Source: Colwellia sp.
GTDB lineage: Bacteria > Pseudomonadota > Gammaproteobacteria > Enterobacterales > Alteromonadaceae
Assembly: GCA_022969175.1 (NCBI GenBank)
Contig: JALJPB010000022.1
Span: 1 to 59,187, forward strand
Direction of reading: 5' to 3'
Length of the DNA stretch: 59,187 nt
Shown here piece after piece: positions 1 to 9,079 of this stretch. How positions within the stretch are numbered: the first letter of the stretch is position 1; every line of letters begins with the position of its first letter. Below the pieces are notes generated by a model. The model saw only the letters and a list, made by a program, of their open reading frames with translations. It was not told the DNA's origin and made no database searches. The position numbers and the translations under genes were made by a program.

Positions 1-424
1 CGATATAAGAAAAATCTAACGCTAATTCTTTTGCAATGTAACCATCAAGAGGTTGTGTTCCCTCACGAGTTTCCATTTGCATCAACATTTTTGATATTAC
101 CGGTAAAGCTAAAGAACCTTCAGCGAAGTGTAACCATTCTAAATATCGGTAATAGTCACAATTATTAATTGCAGGCCTTAATTGGTGTTCACTGCTTTGA
201 TTAAGAATGTACTCGATAATTGCCCCTGACTCACAAATAACCATGTCTCCATCAACCATGATAGGAGCTTTGGCTAATGGATGAATAGCTTGTAAACTTT
301 TTGGCGCTAAACGAGTTAATGGATCACGTAGATGATTGATTAACCTATATGGCATGCCTAGCTCTTCTAATAACCAGATCACTCTTCTGGAACGCGATTT
401 GTTTAAATGATGAACTGTAATCAT
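1..424 (-). CDS. Glutathione S-transferase family protein, partial (N-terminal 141 residues)
   Basis: The reverse strand reads open from an ATG at 424 to the left edge. The first half is a thioredoxin-like GST domain: it starts MITVHHLNKSRSRRVIWLLE, where the Ser-Arg-Ser-Arg-Arg stretch sits at the usual active-site loop. It is followed by the cis-Pro region (HPLAKAPIMVDG, about residues 51-62) and the ES-G-IIEYI helix start (about residues 69-76) that binds the glutathione gamma-glutamyl group. The beginning of the all-helical C-terminal domain follows (RYLEWLHFAEGS). These features are those of cytosolic GSTs that conjugate or reduce electrophiles with glutathione. It lies 39 bp downstream of the BASS-type transporter gene on the same strand and is probably cotranscribed with it. 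The C-terminus lies outside the window, so subclass cannot be judged. Confidence 0.85.
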   Translation of the reverse strand, partial: MITVHHLNKSRSRRVIWLLEELGMPYRLINHLRDPLTRLAPKSLQAIHPLAKAPIMVDGDMVICESGAIIEYILNQSSEHQLRPAINNCDYYRYLEWLHFAEGSLALPVISKMLMQMETREGTQPLDGYIAKELALDFSYI

Positions 425-463
425 GATGACTAATTTCCTTATATTTTATTATCTAGCTGAGTG

Positions 464-1390
464 TTATGGATTGATTCTCTCAACATTTGGCAAGTTATTG
501 TTGTCGTCTTTAGTTACAGCATGAAATTTCAAACGTAAAAATTTCACTAATACACCCGCGGTAAATAACATCGTCAGGGTATAAATAGCGGGAGTAAACG
601 ACATTTTATAATTTGCTAGTAAGGTTAACGCCATGAACATTGATAGCGTGCTATTTTGTAAACCAACTTCAATAGTAATAGATGTTCTTTGTGCCATAGT
701 TAAACCAAACCATTTACTGGAGTAATAACCAAGCGCCATTGTTGAAAGGTTGAGTAACAAGGATACTGGACCCGCTGCAATCAAAGCTGAAATAACAATG
801 TCTTGTTGAATATAGGTAAGAAAAATCATTAAAAGTGTGAGAAATAATATCCCGAATCGAGAGACATATTTTTGGCAACCATTGGCAACTTTAGGGTAAT
901 AAGCTTTGATTATCATTCCGATAACAATAGGCACTATGGTCAATTTCATCAAACTAAACATGGTAGCAATAATGGGTAAGTTAAATTCATTGCCTTCACC
1001 CATAAAATGAACCAAGGATAAATTAAGCACAATGGGAATACTAAATACAGTGATCAGGCTTGCCACCGCTGTCATGGTAACCGAAAGGGCAACATCGCCT
1101 TTTGCTAAATGAGTGAACATATTTGACGTAGTACCACCTGGGCAAAGTACCAGTAACATCACACCAACAGCATATTCAGGCTCTAATGGCATAATGTTGG
1201 CCAAAATAAAGCCTATTATCGGTAAAAATAATAACTGATTAATTAAACCAATTGCCACGGCTTTAGGGTAGGTAACTACTCGTTTAAAATCATCAATAGC
1301 CAGAGATAATCCCATGCCCATCATAATTAAAAAGATGCAAATAGGAATGACTTGTGTATTTACTAACGTTACCAATTCAATATTTGTCAT
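464..1390 (-). CDS. Bile acid:sodium symporter (BASS) family transporter
   Basis: This 308-residue inner-membrane protein has about nine to ten hydrophobic segments. It begins almost directly with a membrane helix (IPICIFLIMMGMGLSLAIDDF), as BASS-family transporters do. The segment LVLCPGGTTSNMFTHLAKGDVALS, written here only as the core CPGGTTSN, is the conserved broken-helix region near the sodium sites. The C-terminal ETGLQNS-like motif appears as IEVGLQNSTLS. The family moves organic anions such as bile acids, pantoate or alpha-keto acids with sodium; the substrate cannot be read here. Length is typical. It sits between a nitroreductase (76 bp upstream) and a GST (39 bp downstream), all on the minus strand, which suggests a small operon. 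No clear Shine-Dalgarno was seen before the ATG. Confidence 0.85.
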   Translation of the reverse strand: MTNIELVTLVNTQVIPICIFLIMMGMGLSLAIDDFKRVVTYPKAVAIGLINQLLFLPIIGFILANIMPLEPEYAVGVMLLVLCPGGTTSNMFTHLAKGDVALSVTMTAVASLITVFSIPIVLNLSLVHFMGEGNEFNLPIIATMFSLMKLTIVPIVIGMIIKAYYPKVANGCQKYVSRFGILFLTLLMIFLTYIQQDIVISALIAAGPVSLLLNLSTMALGYYSSKWFGLTMAQRTSITIEVGLQNSTLSMFMALTLLANYKMSFTPAIYTLTMLFTAGVLVKFLRLKFHAVTKDDNNNLPNVERINP

Positions 1391-1466
1391 GTAAATCTCG
1401 ATTATTTGGTCTTGTTTTTATAATGAATCTTATCGCTAAGCTCTAGATTAATATTTAGTGGCATTT

Positions 1467-2129
1467 TCAATTAAAAAATGCGACGGCACTGTCTAGTGTT
1501 GCTCTGTCTGTTTTTGTTTCATTGATTGCTGCATTTTCATCGGCATAACCAAATGACATACCAAATAAAATGCCGCGATCGTCAGGTAATTTTAATATTT
1601 TTCTTACCGGATCAGGGAATTGCCCTAATGCACCTTGCATACAGCTACCGATGCCCTGCTCAGTTAGCAGTAAAGACAAGGTTTGAGCGTAAATGCCTAA
1701 ATCAACAGCGCCCATAATGTCTAAGTATTTATCCATGGTGAAAAATACCGCATACGGTGCATCAAAAAATTGCCAGTTACGCACCATCGCCATTTGGCGT
1801 GCTTTCTTGTCTTCTCTGGCTACACCTATTGAACTATATAACGCGTTAGCTGAGCCGAACTGTCGTTCGCGGTGAAGACCTTCATATTTGGGTAACCAAT
1901 TAAAATCAGGATTAGGTTTACCACCACTCATTAAAGTCTGCATAAATTGTGCTTTAAGTGCCTCTTGGCTTTCTCCTGAAACCACACAAATTTGCCAAGG
2001 CTGTACATTACAATTTGAAGGTGAGAGTTGCGCGTTAAAAAAAATATTTTCAAGGGTACCTTCAGGGATAGATTTATCTAAAAATGCACGAATAGAAACA
2101 CGATTTTTAAGCAATTTTTCGACCGACAT
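1467..2129 (-). CDS. Nitroreductase family protein (FMN-dependent)
   Basis: The 220-residue product shows the family plan. An N-terminal Arg-Ser/Ile-Arg-Phe style motif (RVSIRAFLDKSIP, residues 10-22) contributes FMN phosphate contacts. The SPSNCNVQPWQ segment (about residues 37-47) matches the APSxxNxQPW FMN-binding region. A C-terminal QTLSLLLTEQGIGSCMQG helix closes the flavin site. Such enzymes reduce nitroaromatics, quinones or enones with NAD(P)H in the cytoplasm as dimers. The start is supported by an AAGGA sequence five to seven bases before the ATG. It is the first gene of a probable minus-strand operon with the BASS transporter and the GST. Physiological substrate is unknown. Confidence 0.9.
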   Translation of the reverse strand: MSVEKLLKNRVSIRAFLDKSIPEGTLENIFFNAQLSPSNCNVQPWQICVVSGESQEALKAQFMQTLMSGGKPNPDFNWLPKYEGLHRERQFGSANALYSSIGVAREDKKARQMAMVRNWQFFDAPYAVFFTMDKYLDIMGAVDLGIYAQTLSLLLTEQGIGSCMQGALGQFPDPVRKILKLPDDRGILFGMSFGYADENAAINETKTDRATLDSAVAFFN

Positions 2130-2435
2130 TATTGTTCCTTATTATTTAACTTGAGCGCTGTTGAACACATGTTCCATATATTATAAACAGCATATAGGTA
2201 ATTTATTAGCCGTATATTATTGATGCTATCTCGACATTTCACATTTAACCAATGAATATTGCTTATAGGTAACTATGCACAATTTAAATAGTAGTAGCAC
2301 CTGATGCTGCCCTTGCCATCAATCAAACTATAACTTATTAGAATAATGGGTCATAAGAATGATTCATTAGGATAATAACTCTAATTAAATTAGCATGTGA
2401 AAATTAATAACTATTATTGGTTTGGAGAAATATAA
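2130..2435. other. Intergenic region between divergent genes
   Basis: This 306-bp AT-rich stretch separates the divergent nitroreductase and acyl-CoA dehydrogenase genes, so it should carry both promoters, though none is distinctive. It holds AATGATTCATT (an 11-bp palindrome, about 2357-2367) and, at 2262-2281, CTTATAGGTAAC-TA-TGCACA, which recurs with two changes at 16577-16596. The acyl-CoA dehydrogenase has a GGAG ribosome-binding site just before 2436. No gene was seen. Confidence 0.5.
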
Positions 2436-4232
2436 ATGCTTGAATATAAAGCCCCTGTTCGTGATATTAAGTTTGTTATGCAAGAGCTACTTGATTGTGA
2501 AAGTCATTACCAACATTTGGGTTATCAAGATGCAAGCATTGATATGGTTGACGCCATTATTGGTGAAGCCGCAAAATTAACCGAGCAAGTAATTGCTCCT
2601 TTAAACCAAATAGGTGATCAACAAGGCTGTACTTGGAAAGACGGCGTCGTGACTACACCCGATGGATTTAAAGCGGCATATCAACAATATGTTGATGGTG
2701 GTTGGCCAACGTTATCTCAATCAGTAGAGTTTGGTGGTCAAGGTTTGCCTCATTCACTCAATATTGCTATTGCCGAATTATTTTCAGCGGCAAACCATAG
2801 TTTTGCTATGTATCCTGGTTTGAGTCATGGCGCATTAGCCACCATAGAAGCTCATGGTAGCGATATTCAGAAACAACAATTTATGCCTAAACTTGTTGAA
2901 GGCACATGGACCGGAACCATGTGTTTAACAGAGCCTCATTGTGGTACTGATTTGGGTATGCTGCGTACTAAAGCTGAAATAAATGAAGATGGTAGTTATT
3001 CAATAAGTGGCACAAAAATATTTATTTCTGCAGGTGAACACGACTTATCTGACAATATTGTTCATATCGTCATTGCCCGTATTCCAGGGGCACCACAAGG
3101 CAATAAAGGTATTTCGTTATTTATTGTGCCTAAGTTTAATGTCAATGAGACCGGGGGAATTAGCGACAGAAACGGCGTTAGTTGTGGCTCAATTGAGCAT
3201 AAAATGGGTATTAATGCTAATGCCACTTGTGTGATTAATTTTGACAATGCTAAAGGTTATCTCATCGGTGAAGAAAATCGTGGCCTTAAATGTATGTTTA
3301 CTTTTATGAATGTTGCACGCATTGGAGTGGCAAATGAAGGCACCGCCGCAGCGGAAGCATCTTTTCAAGGCGCTTTAGCTTACGCTAAAGATCGTTTACA
3401 AATGCGCTCTATTAGTGGAATTAAAAATCCTGAGGGGCCAGCAGACCCTATTATTGTTCACCCCGATGTCCGGAGAATGTTATTAACACAAAAATCTATT
3501 GCTGAAGGGGGTCGAGCGTTAACTACCTATTTAGCGCAATTAGTTGATATTGGCCATGCGGAACAAGATGAAGCGATAAAAGCTGACGCAGAAACCAAAC
3601 TTGCGTTATTAACACCAATCGCTAAAGCCTTTCTTTCGGAATTAGGTTTTGAGTGTACAAGTCACGGTGTGCAAATATTTGGCGGCCATGGCTTTATCAA
3701 AGAATGGGGCATGGAACAGTTGATGCGCGATGCTAAAATTAGCTGTTTATATGAAGGCACAACGGGCATCCAAGCTTTGGATTTATTAGCGCGTAAGGTC
3801 ATCGGCAGCCAAGGAAAGATATTAAAACCCTTTGCCAATGACATAACAACCTTCTGTCAGGAAAACTTTGATGAACCTAAAATGGCAGAATTTATAAAAC
3901 CGATAATGGCTTATGCAAAAGAATGGCATGATATTACGCTTGTTATTGGCGAAAAAGCACAGAAAAATCTTGATGAGATTGGTGGTGCATCTGTTGATTA
4001 CTTAATGTATTCTGGTTACGTAACTTTGGCATTTTTCTGGGCGAAAATGGCAAAAGTCGCTCAAGATAAACTCGCTGCAGGAACAACAGACAGTGCTTTT
4101 TATCAGGCCAAAATTAAAACGGCTCAGTTCTATATTCAACGTATACTCCCTCGTGCCAAAGGGCATGCCGCTTGTATTGAGAATGGTGTATCTTCAATGA
4201 TGGCACATAACAGTGAAGATTTTGTTTTTTAA
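2436..4232 (+). CDS. Acyl-CoA dehydrogenase, DmdC-like with extended C-terminal domain
   Basis: At 598 residues this is longer than the roughly 380 residues of short acyl-CoA dehydrogenases. It matches the family with an extra C-terminal domain that includes 3-methylmercaptopropionyl-CoA dehydrogenase (DmdC) and AcdA. The order is an N-terminal helical domain, then the beta domain with MCLTEPHCGTDLG (FAD and substrate contact, about residues 163-175), and the C-terminal helical domain with QIFGGHGFIKEWGMEQLMRD. The LYEGTTG motif places a Glu at about residue 440, where DmdC-type enzymes have their catalytic base. The reaction is FAD-linked alpha,beta-desaturation of an acyl-CoA, with electrons passed to ETF. 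Start is supported by GGAG seven bases upstream. Whether the substrate is a fatty acyl-CoA or a DMSP-derived thioester cannot be decided; no dmdA, dmdB or dmdD neighbour is present. Confidence 0.88.
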   Translation: MLEYKAPVRDIKFVMQELLDCESHYQHLGYQDASIDMVDAIIGEAAKLTEQVIAPLNQIGDQQGCTWKDGVVTTPDGFKAAYQQYVDGGWPTLSQSVEFGGQGLPHSLNIAIAELFSAANHSFAMYPGLSHGALATIEAHGSDIQKQQFMPKLVEGTWTGTMCLTEPHCGTDLGMLRTKAEINEDGSYSISGTKIFISAGEHDLSDNIVHIVIARIPGAPQGNKGISLFIVPKFNVNETGGISDRNGVSCGSIEHKMGINANATCVINFDNAKGYLIGEENRGLKCMFTFMNVARIGVANEGTAAAEASFQGALAYAKDRLQMRSISGIKNPEGPADPIIVHPDVRRMLLTQKSIAEGGRALTTYLAQLVDIGHAEQDEAIKADAETKLALLTPIAKAFLSELGFECTSHGVQIFGGHGFIKEWGMEQLMRDAKISCLYEGTTGIQALDLLARKVIGSQGKILKPFANDITTFCQENFDEPKMAEFIKPIMAYAKEWHDITLVIGEKAQKNLDEIGGASVDYLMYSGYVTLAFFWAKMAKVAQDKLAAGTTDSAFYQAKIKTAQFYIQRILPRAKGHAACIENGVSSMMAHNSEDFVF

Positions 4233-4623
4233 ATTATTGGTCATTATGGCCAACCAACAGCTGTTGATTTTATCCTCAAGTTAACTTCGTCAATGGGGGC
4301 TGCTCATTAAATCTACAGTCAGCTTGCTGGTTGTAGATTTTAATCATGCTAGTTTTTTTACTAAAAGCTAAACTTAGCTTTGTTGCCTTTGTTTTTTATC
4401 TTTTATTTACCCCATATTAATAAAATAGAACTATTCTTTATTTGAATAGTTAATCATAAGTATTATTCATTTGCTTAATTTTTAAACTGCATTTAGCATC
4501 GTTAAGTCGGCCAAATTTGGTGATTAAATAATCACTACAATGAACTTGATCAAAAAGAGCGCATAAAGTGCCAAATAAACAATAAAAAAAATTAATCAAT
4601 ATTAGTATGTACTGGGGATTTTA
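4233..4623. other. Intergenic region with hairpins and a possible operator dyad
   Basis: This 391-bp stretch has no gene. Just after the dehydrogenase stop it holds a 12-bp palindrome at 4255-4266 and a hairpin with arms AAATCTAC/GTAGATTT at 4309-4340 followed by T-rich sequence; the latter is a plausible terminator. Further on, AACTATTC/GAATAGTT arms (4429-4436 and 4444-4451, 7-bp gap) form a dyad about 170 bp upstream of the TonB receptor gene and could be an operator. These are seen directly; their roles are inferred. Confidence 0.4.
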
Positions 4624-7071
4624 ATGAATAATAACAACAAATTGCAATTTTTTAAGCATTCTTTACTGGCGCTGTCTGTTGTAGGCGCACTGGGTTCTAC
4701 AGCAAGTGCGCAGCAAGAAAATGCTAACGCTAAAAGTGATGAAGACGGTATAGAACGGATAATGGTAACCGCCTCTAAACGTCTTAAAGGGTTACAGGAG
4801 TCTCCTATTGCAATAACCGTGGTCAGCAGTCTTGCTGTTGAACAAACAAAAGTTTTAGATGTTAGTGATCTACAAACACTTGTGCCGACATTGCGGGTAT
4901 CACCATTGCAACGCTCTACTAACGCTAGCTTTTCTATTCGTGGTTTTGCTAATGGTGCCAATAATATCGGCATTGAACCTTCAGTAGGCGTATTTATTGA
5001 TGGTGTTTATCGCTCGCGTGCGGCCGCCCAAATTGGTGACTTGCCAAGACTTCAACAAATAGAAGTGCTGAGTGGTCCACAAAGTACTTTATTTGGTAAG
5101 AATGCTTCTGCTGGTGTTATTAATGTCCGCACTTTGGCTCCTTCACATGATTTAGAAGGTAAAGTGGAATTCGGTGTTGGTAACTATAATCAACAACTGA
5201 TGAAAGCTTATATCACTAATGGCATAACCGACACTTTAGCCGTTAGCTTATCTGGCGGCTATAATGCCCGTGATGGTTATACCGACAGTGTTTCCGGATT
5301 GAGTGAGTTGAATGACCGTGACCGCTGGAACATACGTGGGCAGGCTTTATATGAGCCAACCAGCGATGTAACTTTGCGCTTTATTGCTGACTACAGTGAG
5401 ATTGATGAAACATGCTGTACTGTTTCCAGGGCTATAAATGGACCAACAACGGGTGCAGTTCAATTTTTAGGCGGTACTGTGCTTAGTGATGCAGACCCTT
5501 TTGCTTATCAATCAGCCCTCAATATCGACCCAAACAATACCGTGGAAGACGGCGGTTTTTCTTTGCAGCTCGATATTGATTTTGATAGTTTTTCTTTTAC
5601 CTCTATTACTGCGCTGCGTAATAATGAATCTACCTGGATTCACGATATTGATTACACCTCTTTGGATATTATTCGAGAAACCGGTGACATCAAAATTGAT
5701 ACCTTTACTCAAGAATTCCGATTGACGTCTACTGGCGACAACCGATTTGATTGGATGGTAGGCGCTTTTATCTTTCAAGAAACAGTGGATTCTGAAGACG
5801 CTTTGTTTTATGGCCAAGATATGAGGAGCTACTTTGATGTATTGGCAGCTGCAAGCTTACCCGGTTTGTTAGGACAAATAGAAGCCATTTATGGTGATGC
5901 ACCTGGTTCATATATTTCAGCAGACACGGTAGTCACTACTGAATTTGAGCAAGAGAATGATGCTTATTCGTTGTTTGCTAATTTTGATTATCGTCTTACT
6001 GACGATTTTACCGCGACCTTTGGTATCAGCTATACTCAAGATGATAAAGATATTTGGTTAAAGCAACAAAATAACTCTACGCTTTCTGCCATTGATTTGG
6101 ACAACGATTTAACCCTCTTTGGGGTACCACTGCCGCTTACACCATATGCGCCTGCTATTCCAGCTTTAAAAGGTATGCAGTTTATGCCGCCTATGCTTGA
6201 ATTGCCTAACTCGGTTGAAAATAATGAATCTTCTGACAGCCAAACCACATGGTCATTGCGCTTGGCCTATGAGCTAAATGACAATATTAATTTATTTGCC
6301 ACGGCGGCTACCGGTTTCAAAGCGTCGTCATGGAACTTGTCTCGTGATACCCGTCCATTTCAAGCCGATCAACAGGCAATTGAAGCCGCTGGTTTAGCAC
6401 AAAAGAATCAAACCTACGGTGGCCGTTATGCCAGCCCAGAAGACTCTACTGTTTATGAAATTGGTATGAAAGCGCGGTTTGAAAAAGGGGCAATCAATGT
6501 CACTCTATTTGATCAAACCATCGAAGGTTTTCAATCTGCAATATTTATCGGTACAGGTTTTATATTGGCTAATGCCGGAAAACAAAGTACTCAAGGTATC
6601 GAATTCGATTCTGTCTATACCCCAACAGATAATTGGGCATTAACGCTTGCGGGTACCTTCCTTGACCCTATTTATGATTCATTTGAGGGCGCATCGGGTA
6701 TTGACGGTCCGATAGATTTATCTGGAAAAAAACCTGCCGGCATCGCTGAACAAACTATCGTTGCTGGAATCACCTACAACTTCGAATTTGGCAATGGTAT
6801 GCACGGTTATCTCCGTACCGATTATCGCTACGAAAGTGAGGTTCACATTATTGAAAATGTGCCAGAATCTATGACCCGCACTGTAAGTACCTTTAATGCC
6901 AGTGCCGGTCTTAGCTTAGAAAACGGTGTTAATTTACAACTTTGGGCACGAAATTTAAATAACGATGAATATTTTACTTCCGCTTTCCCGACACCGATTC
7001 AAGGCGGAAGTTATACTGCCTATCCAAGCCAACCAAGTACTTACGGAGTGAGCGTTTCCTATGAATTTTAA
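4624..7071 (+). CDS. TonB-dependent outer-membrane receptor
   Basis: This is an 815-residue outer-membrane protein with a signal peptide ending near ASA (about residue 29). A TonB-box-like stretch, IERIMVTASKR (about residues 43-53), follows. The plug domain carries VSDLQTLVPTLRV, FSIRGF, GVFIDGVYRSR, QIEVLSGPQSTLFGKNASAGVINV, here quoted as its core GPQSTLFGKNASAG. A 22-strand-type barrel ends in the required aromatic residue (VSVSYEF). It would import a substrate with energy from TonB-ExbB-ExbD. The style matches the large Alteromonadales and sphingomonad group of receptors for plant or algal compounds and unknown ligands; the substrate cannot be read. It is monocistronic: a GGGGA ribosome site precedes it and a strong terminator follows. 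Confidence 0.92.
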   Translation: MNNNNKLQFFKHSLLALSVVGALGSTASAQQENANAKSDEDGIERIMVTASKRLKGLQESPIAITVVSSLAVEQTKVLDVSDLQTLVPTLRVSPLQRSTNASFSIRGFANGANNIGIEPSVGVFIDGVYRSRAAAQIGDLPRLQQIEVLSGPQSTLFGKNASAGVINVRTLAPSHDLEGKVEFGVGNYNQQLMKAYITNGITDTLAVSLSGGYNARDGYTDSVSGLSELNDRDRWNIRGQALYEPTSDVTLRFIADYSEIDETCCTVSRAINGPTTGAVQFLGGTVLSDADPFAYQSALNIDPNNTVEDGGFSLQLDIDFDSFSFTSITALRNNESTWIHDIDYTSLDIIRETGDIKIDTFTQEFRLTSTGDNRFDWMVGAFIFQETVDSEDALFYGQDMRSYFDVLAAASLPGLLGQIEAIYGDAPGSYISADTVVTTEFEQENDAYSLFANFDYRLTDDFTATFGISYTQDDKDIWLKQQNNSTLSAIDLDNDLTLFGVPLPLTPYAPAIPALKGMQFMPPMLELPNSVENNESSDSQTTWSLRLAYELNDNINLFATAATGFKASSWNLSRDTRPFQADQQAIEAAGLAQKNQTYGGRYASPEDSTVYEIGMKARFEKGAINVTLFDQTIEGFQSAIFIGTGFILANAGKQSTQGIEFDSVYTPTDNWALTLAGTFLDPIYDSFEGASGIDGPIDLSGKKPAGIAEQTIVAGITYNFEFGNGMHGYLRTDYRYESEVHIIENVPESMTRTVSTFNASAGLSLENGVNLQLWARNLNNDEYFTSAFPTPIQGGSYTAYPSQPSTYGVSVSYEF

Positions 7072-7102
7072 CACCCTAGTTTAAAATTTCTTAAAGGATA
7101 AT

Positions 7103-7156
7103 AAAGGTTGTTGTTAAAGTGGGCAATAAACTCACGGTAACAATGGCCTTTTTTTT
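7103..7156 (+). terminator. Rho-independent terminator of the TonB receptor gene
   Basis: The RNA folds into a long hairpin: AAAGG pairs with CCTTT, then TTG with TGG by wobble pairs, then TTGTTA with TAACAA, then GTG with CAC after a short bulge. It ends in a run of eight T. It starts 32 bp after the receptor stop codon. Confidence 0.8.
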
Positions 7157-7195
7157 AAGAACAGTAAAGATGAGAATATATTTTAAATTGTTATA

Positions 7196-7942
7196 CTATA
7201 CTGTTTTATTTTTAAGCCAATGTAACAGCTTCATTATTAATAAATTAGCTTCTATGGGTTTAGATAAATAGTCATTCATACCGGCATCGAGACATTTTTT
7301 TCTATCATCAGCCATGGCATTAGCTGTCATAGCAATAATGGGAATAGTTATATTTACTTCTCCTAAATGTCCCATAGACGTCATCATAATCAATTTGATT
7401 TTTGAAAACCGACTATCACTTTTAATCGTTTTACCTAACTCAGCACCATCGATATTAGGCATTTGCATATCAAGAAATGCTACGTCAAAAGGTGGACTTT
7501 CTTTGTTTTGATATTTCTGCGCGCAAATTAACAGCGCATGTTGGCCACTTTCGGCTTCAAAAACCTTGGCACCCCAACGCTTTAGTTGTCCACGTATTAC
7601 TTCTCTGTTGGTCTTATTGTCATCGACAATAAGAATTTTCAAATCTTTCATGTCGACTTTAGGCATAACCTGTTGTGAACTTTTACTTTTATCTAAGTTT
7701 ATATGGAAGTTAAAAGTACTCCCTCGGCCTAATTCACTGGTGACGCTGATGTCACCGCCCATTAAGTTGCAGAGTTTTTTTACAATCGCTAAGCCTAAAC
7801 CTGTACCACCAAATTTACGTGTAGTTGAGGAATCAACTTGACTGAAAGAATCGAAGAGTGAAGATGTTTTTTCAGCTGGGATACCTAGGCAGAATCGGTT
7901 AATAACCCGAACGATTTCATTATTGAAAAGAGAAATGTTCAA
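7196..7942 (-). pseudogene. Remnant of a hybrid sensor histidine kinase (ATPase end joined to a chimeric receiver)
   Basis: The open frame begins in the last part of a HATPase_c domain. The residues from GIPAEKTSSLFDSFSQVDSS (about 20-39) through the G2 box FGGTGLGLAIVKKL match kinases of the BarA/TorS type. The DHp domain, N box and all sensory parts are missing. Next comes a receiver start, ILIVDDNKTNRE, with its phospho-acceptor in FLDMQMPNIDG. After LIMMTSMG the sequence jumps to IPIIAMTANAM and YLSKPIE, which belong to the end of a second receiver. The beta-4 strand is thus present twice, and roughly one receiver's length is missing. The first 18 residues fit no kinase. I read this as an in-frame-decayed 3' fragment of a kinase with two receivers. 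A surviving receiver-like protein is possible but unlikely. Confidence 0.7.
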
Positions 7943-8047
7943 TCAATCGATAGCATTTTTTTACCTTTAGCTACCAGTGGCGGTACGGCTATTCGATTTA
8001 AAGCAATTAATACCCATAGAGCTAATTAATTGCTCATTTAGCGAGAA

Positions 8048-8782
8048 TTAAAAATGAAACCGAGTACTTAATAGGTAACTTAAATCATTATTGTGGTTTA
8101 AATCTTTAACTATCCCGCCTTCAATTACCCATGTGGGGTTTACCCATTGAAAGCCGATGGTTACTTGGTGGGTAATTTTATTTTCTTGTTGCCACCGGCC
8201 ATTAAGTTCGGTGACAAGGTGTAATTCAGAGGCTATTCCCCAGTCTGGATAAAGTGACGGTGATAAACGATATTGCCAAGAAATATCATATCTACCACTA
8301 TCAGCTCGGTTATCTAAACCCACTTGATAAAGTACATCAATATCAATTTCATACCTGTCTTTAAACAAGGTATAAACCAAACCTGTTTGTATCGCTGGGT
8401 TTCGATCATTGTTACTAGGAACAATGGCACCCGCTAATAATGCCAACCTTGAAGTGCCGGAGAAAAAATCATGCTGTATTACCGTGTGACGATACAAAGC
8501 AGACAAATCGCCGAAACTAGCGTCTTCACTAGTTCTTACGTTATAGGGCATGCCAAAGAGCAAAGCTTGTTTATTGCTAAGGCCATAGGCGACACTGGTA
8601 ATAAAGTTAGCACTATCGTCACTGATAAGGTGCAGATATGAAAACCTTACAATATAGCCGTGTTTATCAATGGGTAAAGCTACCAATGACCTTAAGCCCA
8701 TAGTATTGGCAGTTTGCATATTAACTAATGATAATAGTGTGACGCAAACTATTGTTGAAAGGCTAGTCTTTGACTTCTTCAT
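8048..8782 (-). CDS. Outer-membrane beta-barrel protein of the mer-like operon
   Basis: This 244-residue protein has a signal peptide (cleavage near NTMG, about residue 28). Its alternating hydrophobic strands end in a C-terminal aromatic (LSTRFHF), the signature of an outer-membrane barrel. It resembles transporter-type barrel proteins of unknown function; no enzymatic motif was seen. Its ATG overlaps the end of the MerP-like gene by 20 bp, so it is translationally coupled and is the last gene of the metal operon starting at 9698. The position suggests that it gives metal, or a metal-loaded partner, a path across the outer membrane, but that is inference. Confidence 0.75.
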   Translation of the reverse strand: MKKSKTSLSTIVCVTLLSLVNMQTANTMGLRSLVALPIDKHGYIVRFSYLHLISDDSANFITSVAYGLSNKQALLFGMPYNVRTSEDASFGDLSALYRHTVIQHDFFSGTSRLALLAGAIVPSNNDRNPAIQTGLVYTLFKDRYEIDIDVLYQVGLDNRADSGRYDISWQYRLSPSLYPDWGIASELHLVTELNGRWQQENKITHQVTIGFQWVNPTWVIEGGIVKDLNHNNDLSYLLSTRFHF

Positions 8783-9065
8783 CAGAAATTATTGTTACTT
8801 TGGTCGGCATAAATCCAGCATCTAATATTGCTTGTTTGATCATTTCAATGGTGGGTTGTGCTGAATTAGTTTCTAATCGTACTTTCTTCATTTTCATGCT
8901 TACCTCCACTTTTAAGACACCGCGCATTTTATTGAACGTTCGATTTAAAGTATCAACACATAAAGCACAGGTCATACCGTGTACTTCAACTTCTATTGTT
9001 TTGGCATTGGCTGGAATTAACAATGCTAGAGCGACAAGTAATGGTAATAATAAAATTTTTTTCAT
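8763..9065 (-). CDS. MerP-like periplasmic heavy-metal-binding protein
   Basis: From the ATG at 9065 the product is 100 residues: a signal peptide (KKILLLPLLVALALL...ANA) and one HMA domain with GMTCALC, cysteines 33 and 36. That is the ferredoxin-like fold that binds Hg(II), Cu(I) or similar soft metals in MerP and CopZ. A longer open frame upstream exists, but the ATG at 9065 has an AGGAGAATGAAAC-type ribosome site and gives a clean signal peptide. It lies 14 bp after the MerT-like gene and overlaps the barrel gene. In classical mer systems MerP passes Hg(II) to MerT. Here the operon has no merA. Confidence 0.85.
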   Translation of the reverse strand: MKKILLLPLLVALALLIPANAKTIEVEVHGMTCALCVDTLNRTFNKMRGVLKVEVSMKMKKVRLETNSAQPTIEMIKQAILDAGFMPTKVTIISDEEVKD

Positions 9066-9079
9066 TGTTTCATTCTCCT

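Noticed and set aside
1526..2154. Plus-strand frames opposite the nitroreductase
   Set aside because: Antisense shadows of a well-supported gene, without ribosome sites or motifs.
3007..3247. Frames of 61-75 residues within the acyl-CoA dehydrogenase gene
   Set aside because: They overlap a fully conserved coding frame and match nothing.
2436..4232. Gene call of dmdC
   Set aside because: The domain layout fits, but many related acyl-CoA dehydrogenases have other substrates and no other DMSP genes are nearby.
4255..4266. Twelve-bp palindrome after the acyl-CoA dehydrogenase as a regulator site
   Set aside because: It is isolated, lies downstream of a gene and has no loop or T-run; chance or part of a weak terminator explains it as well.
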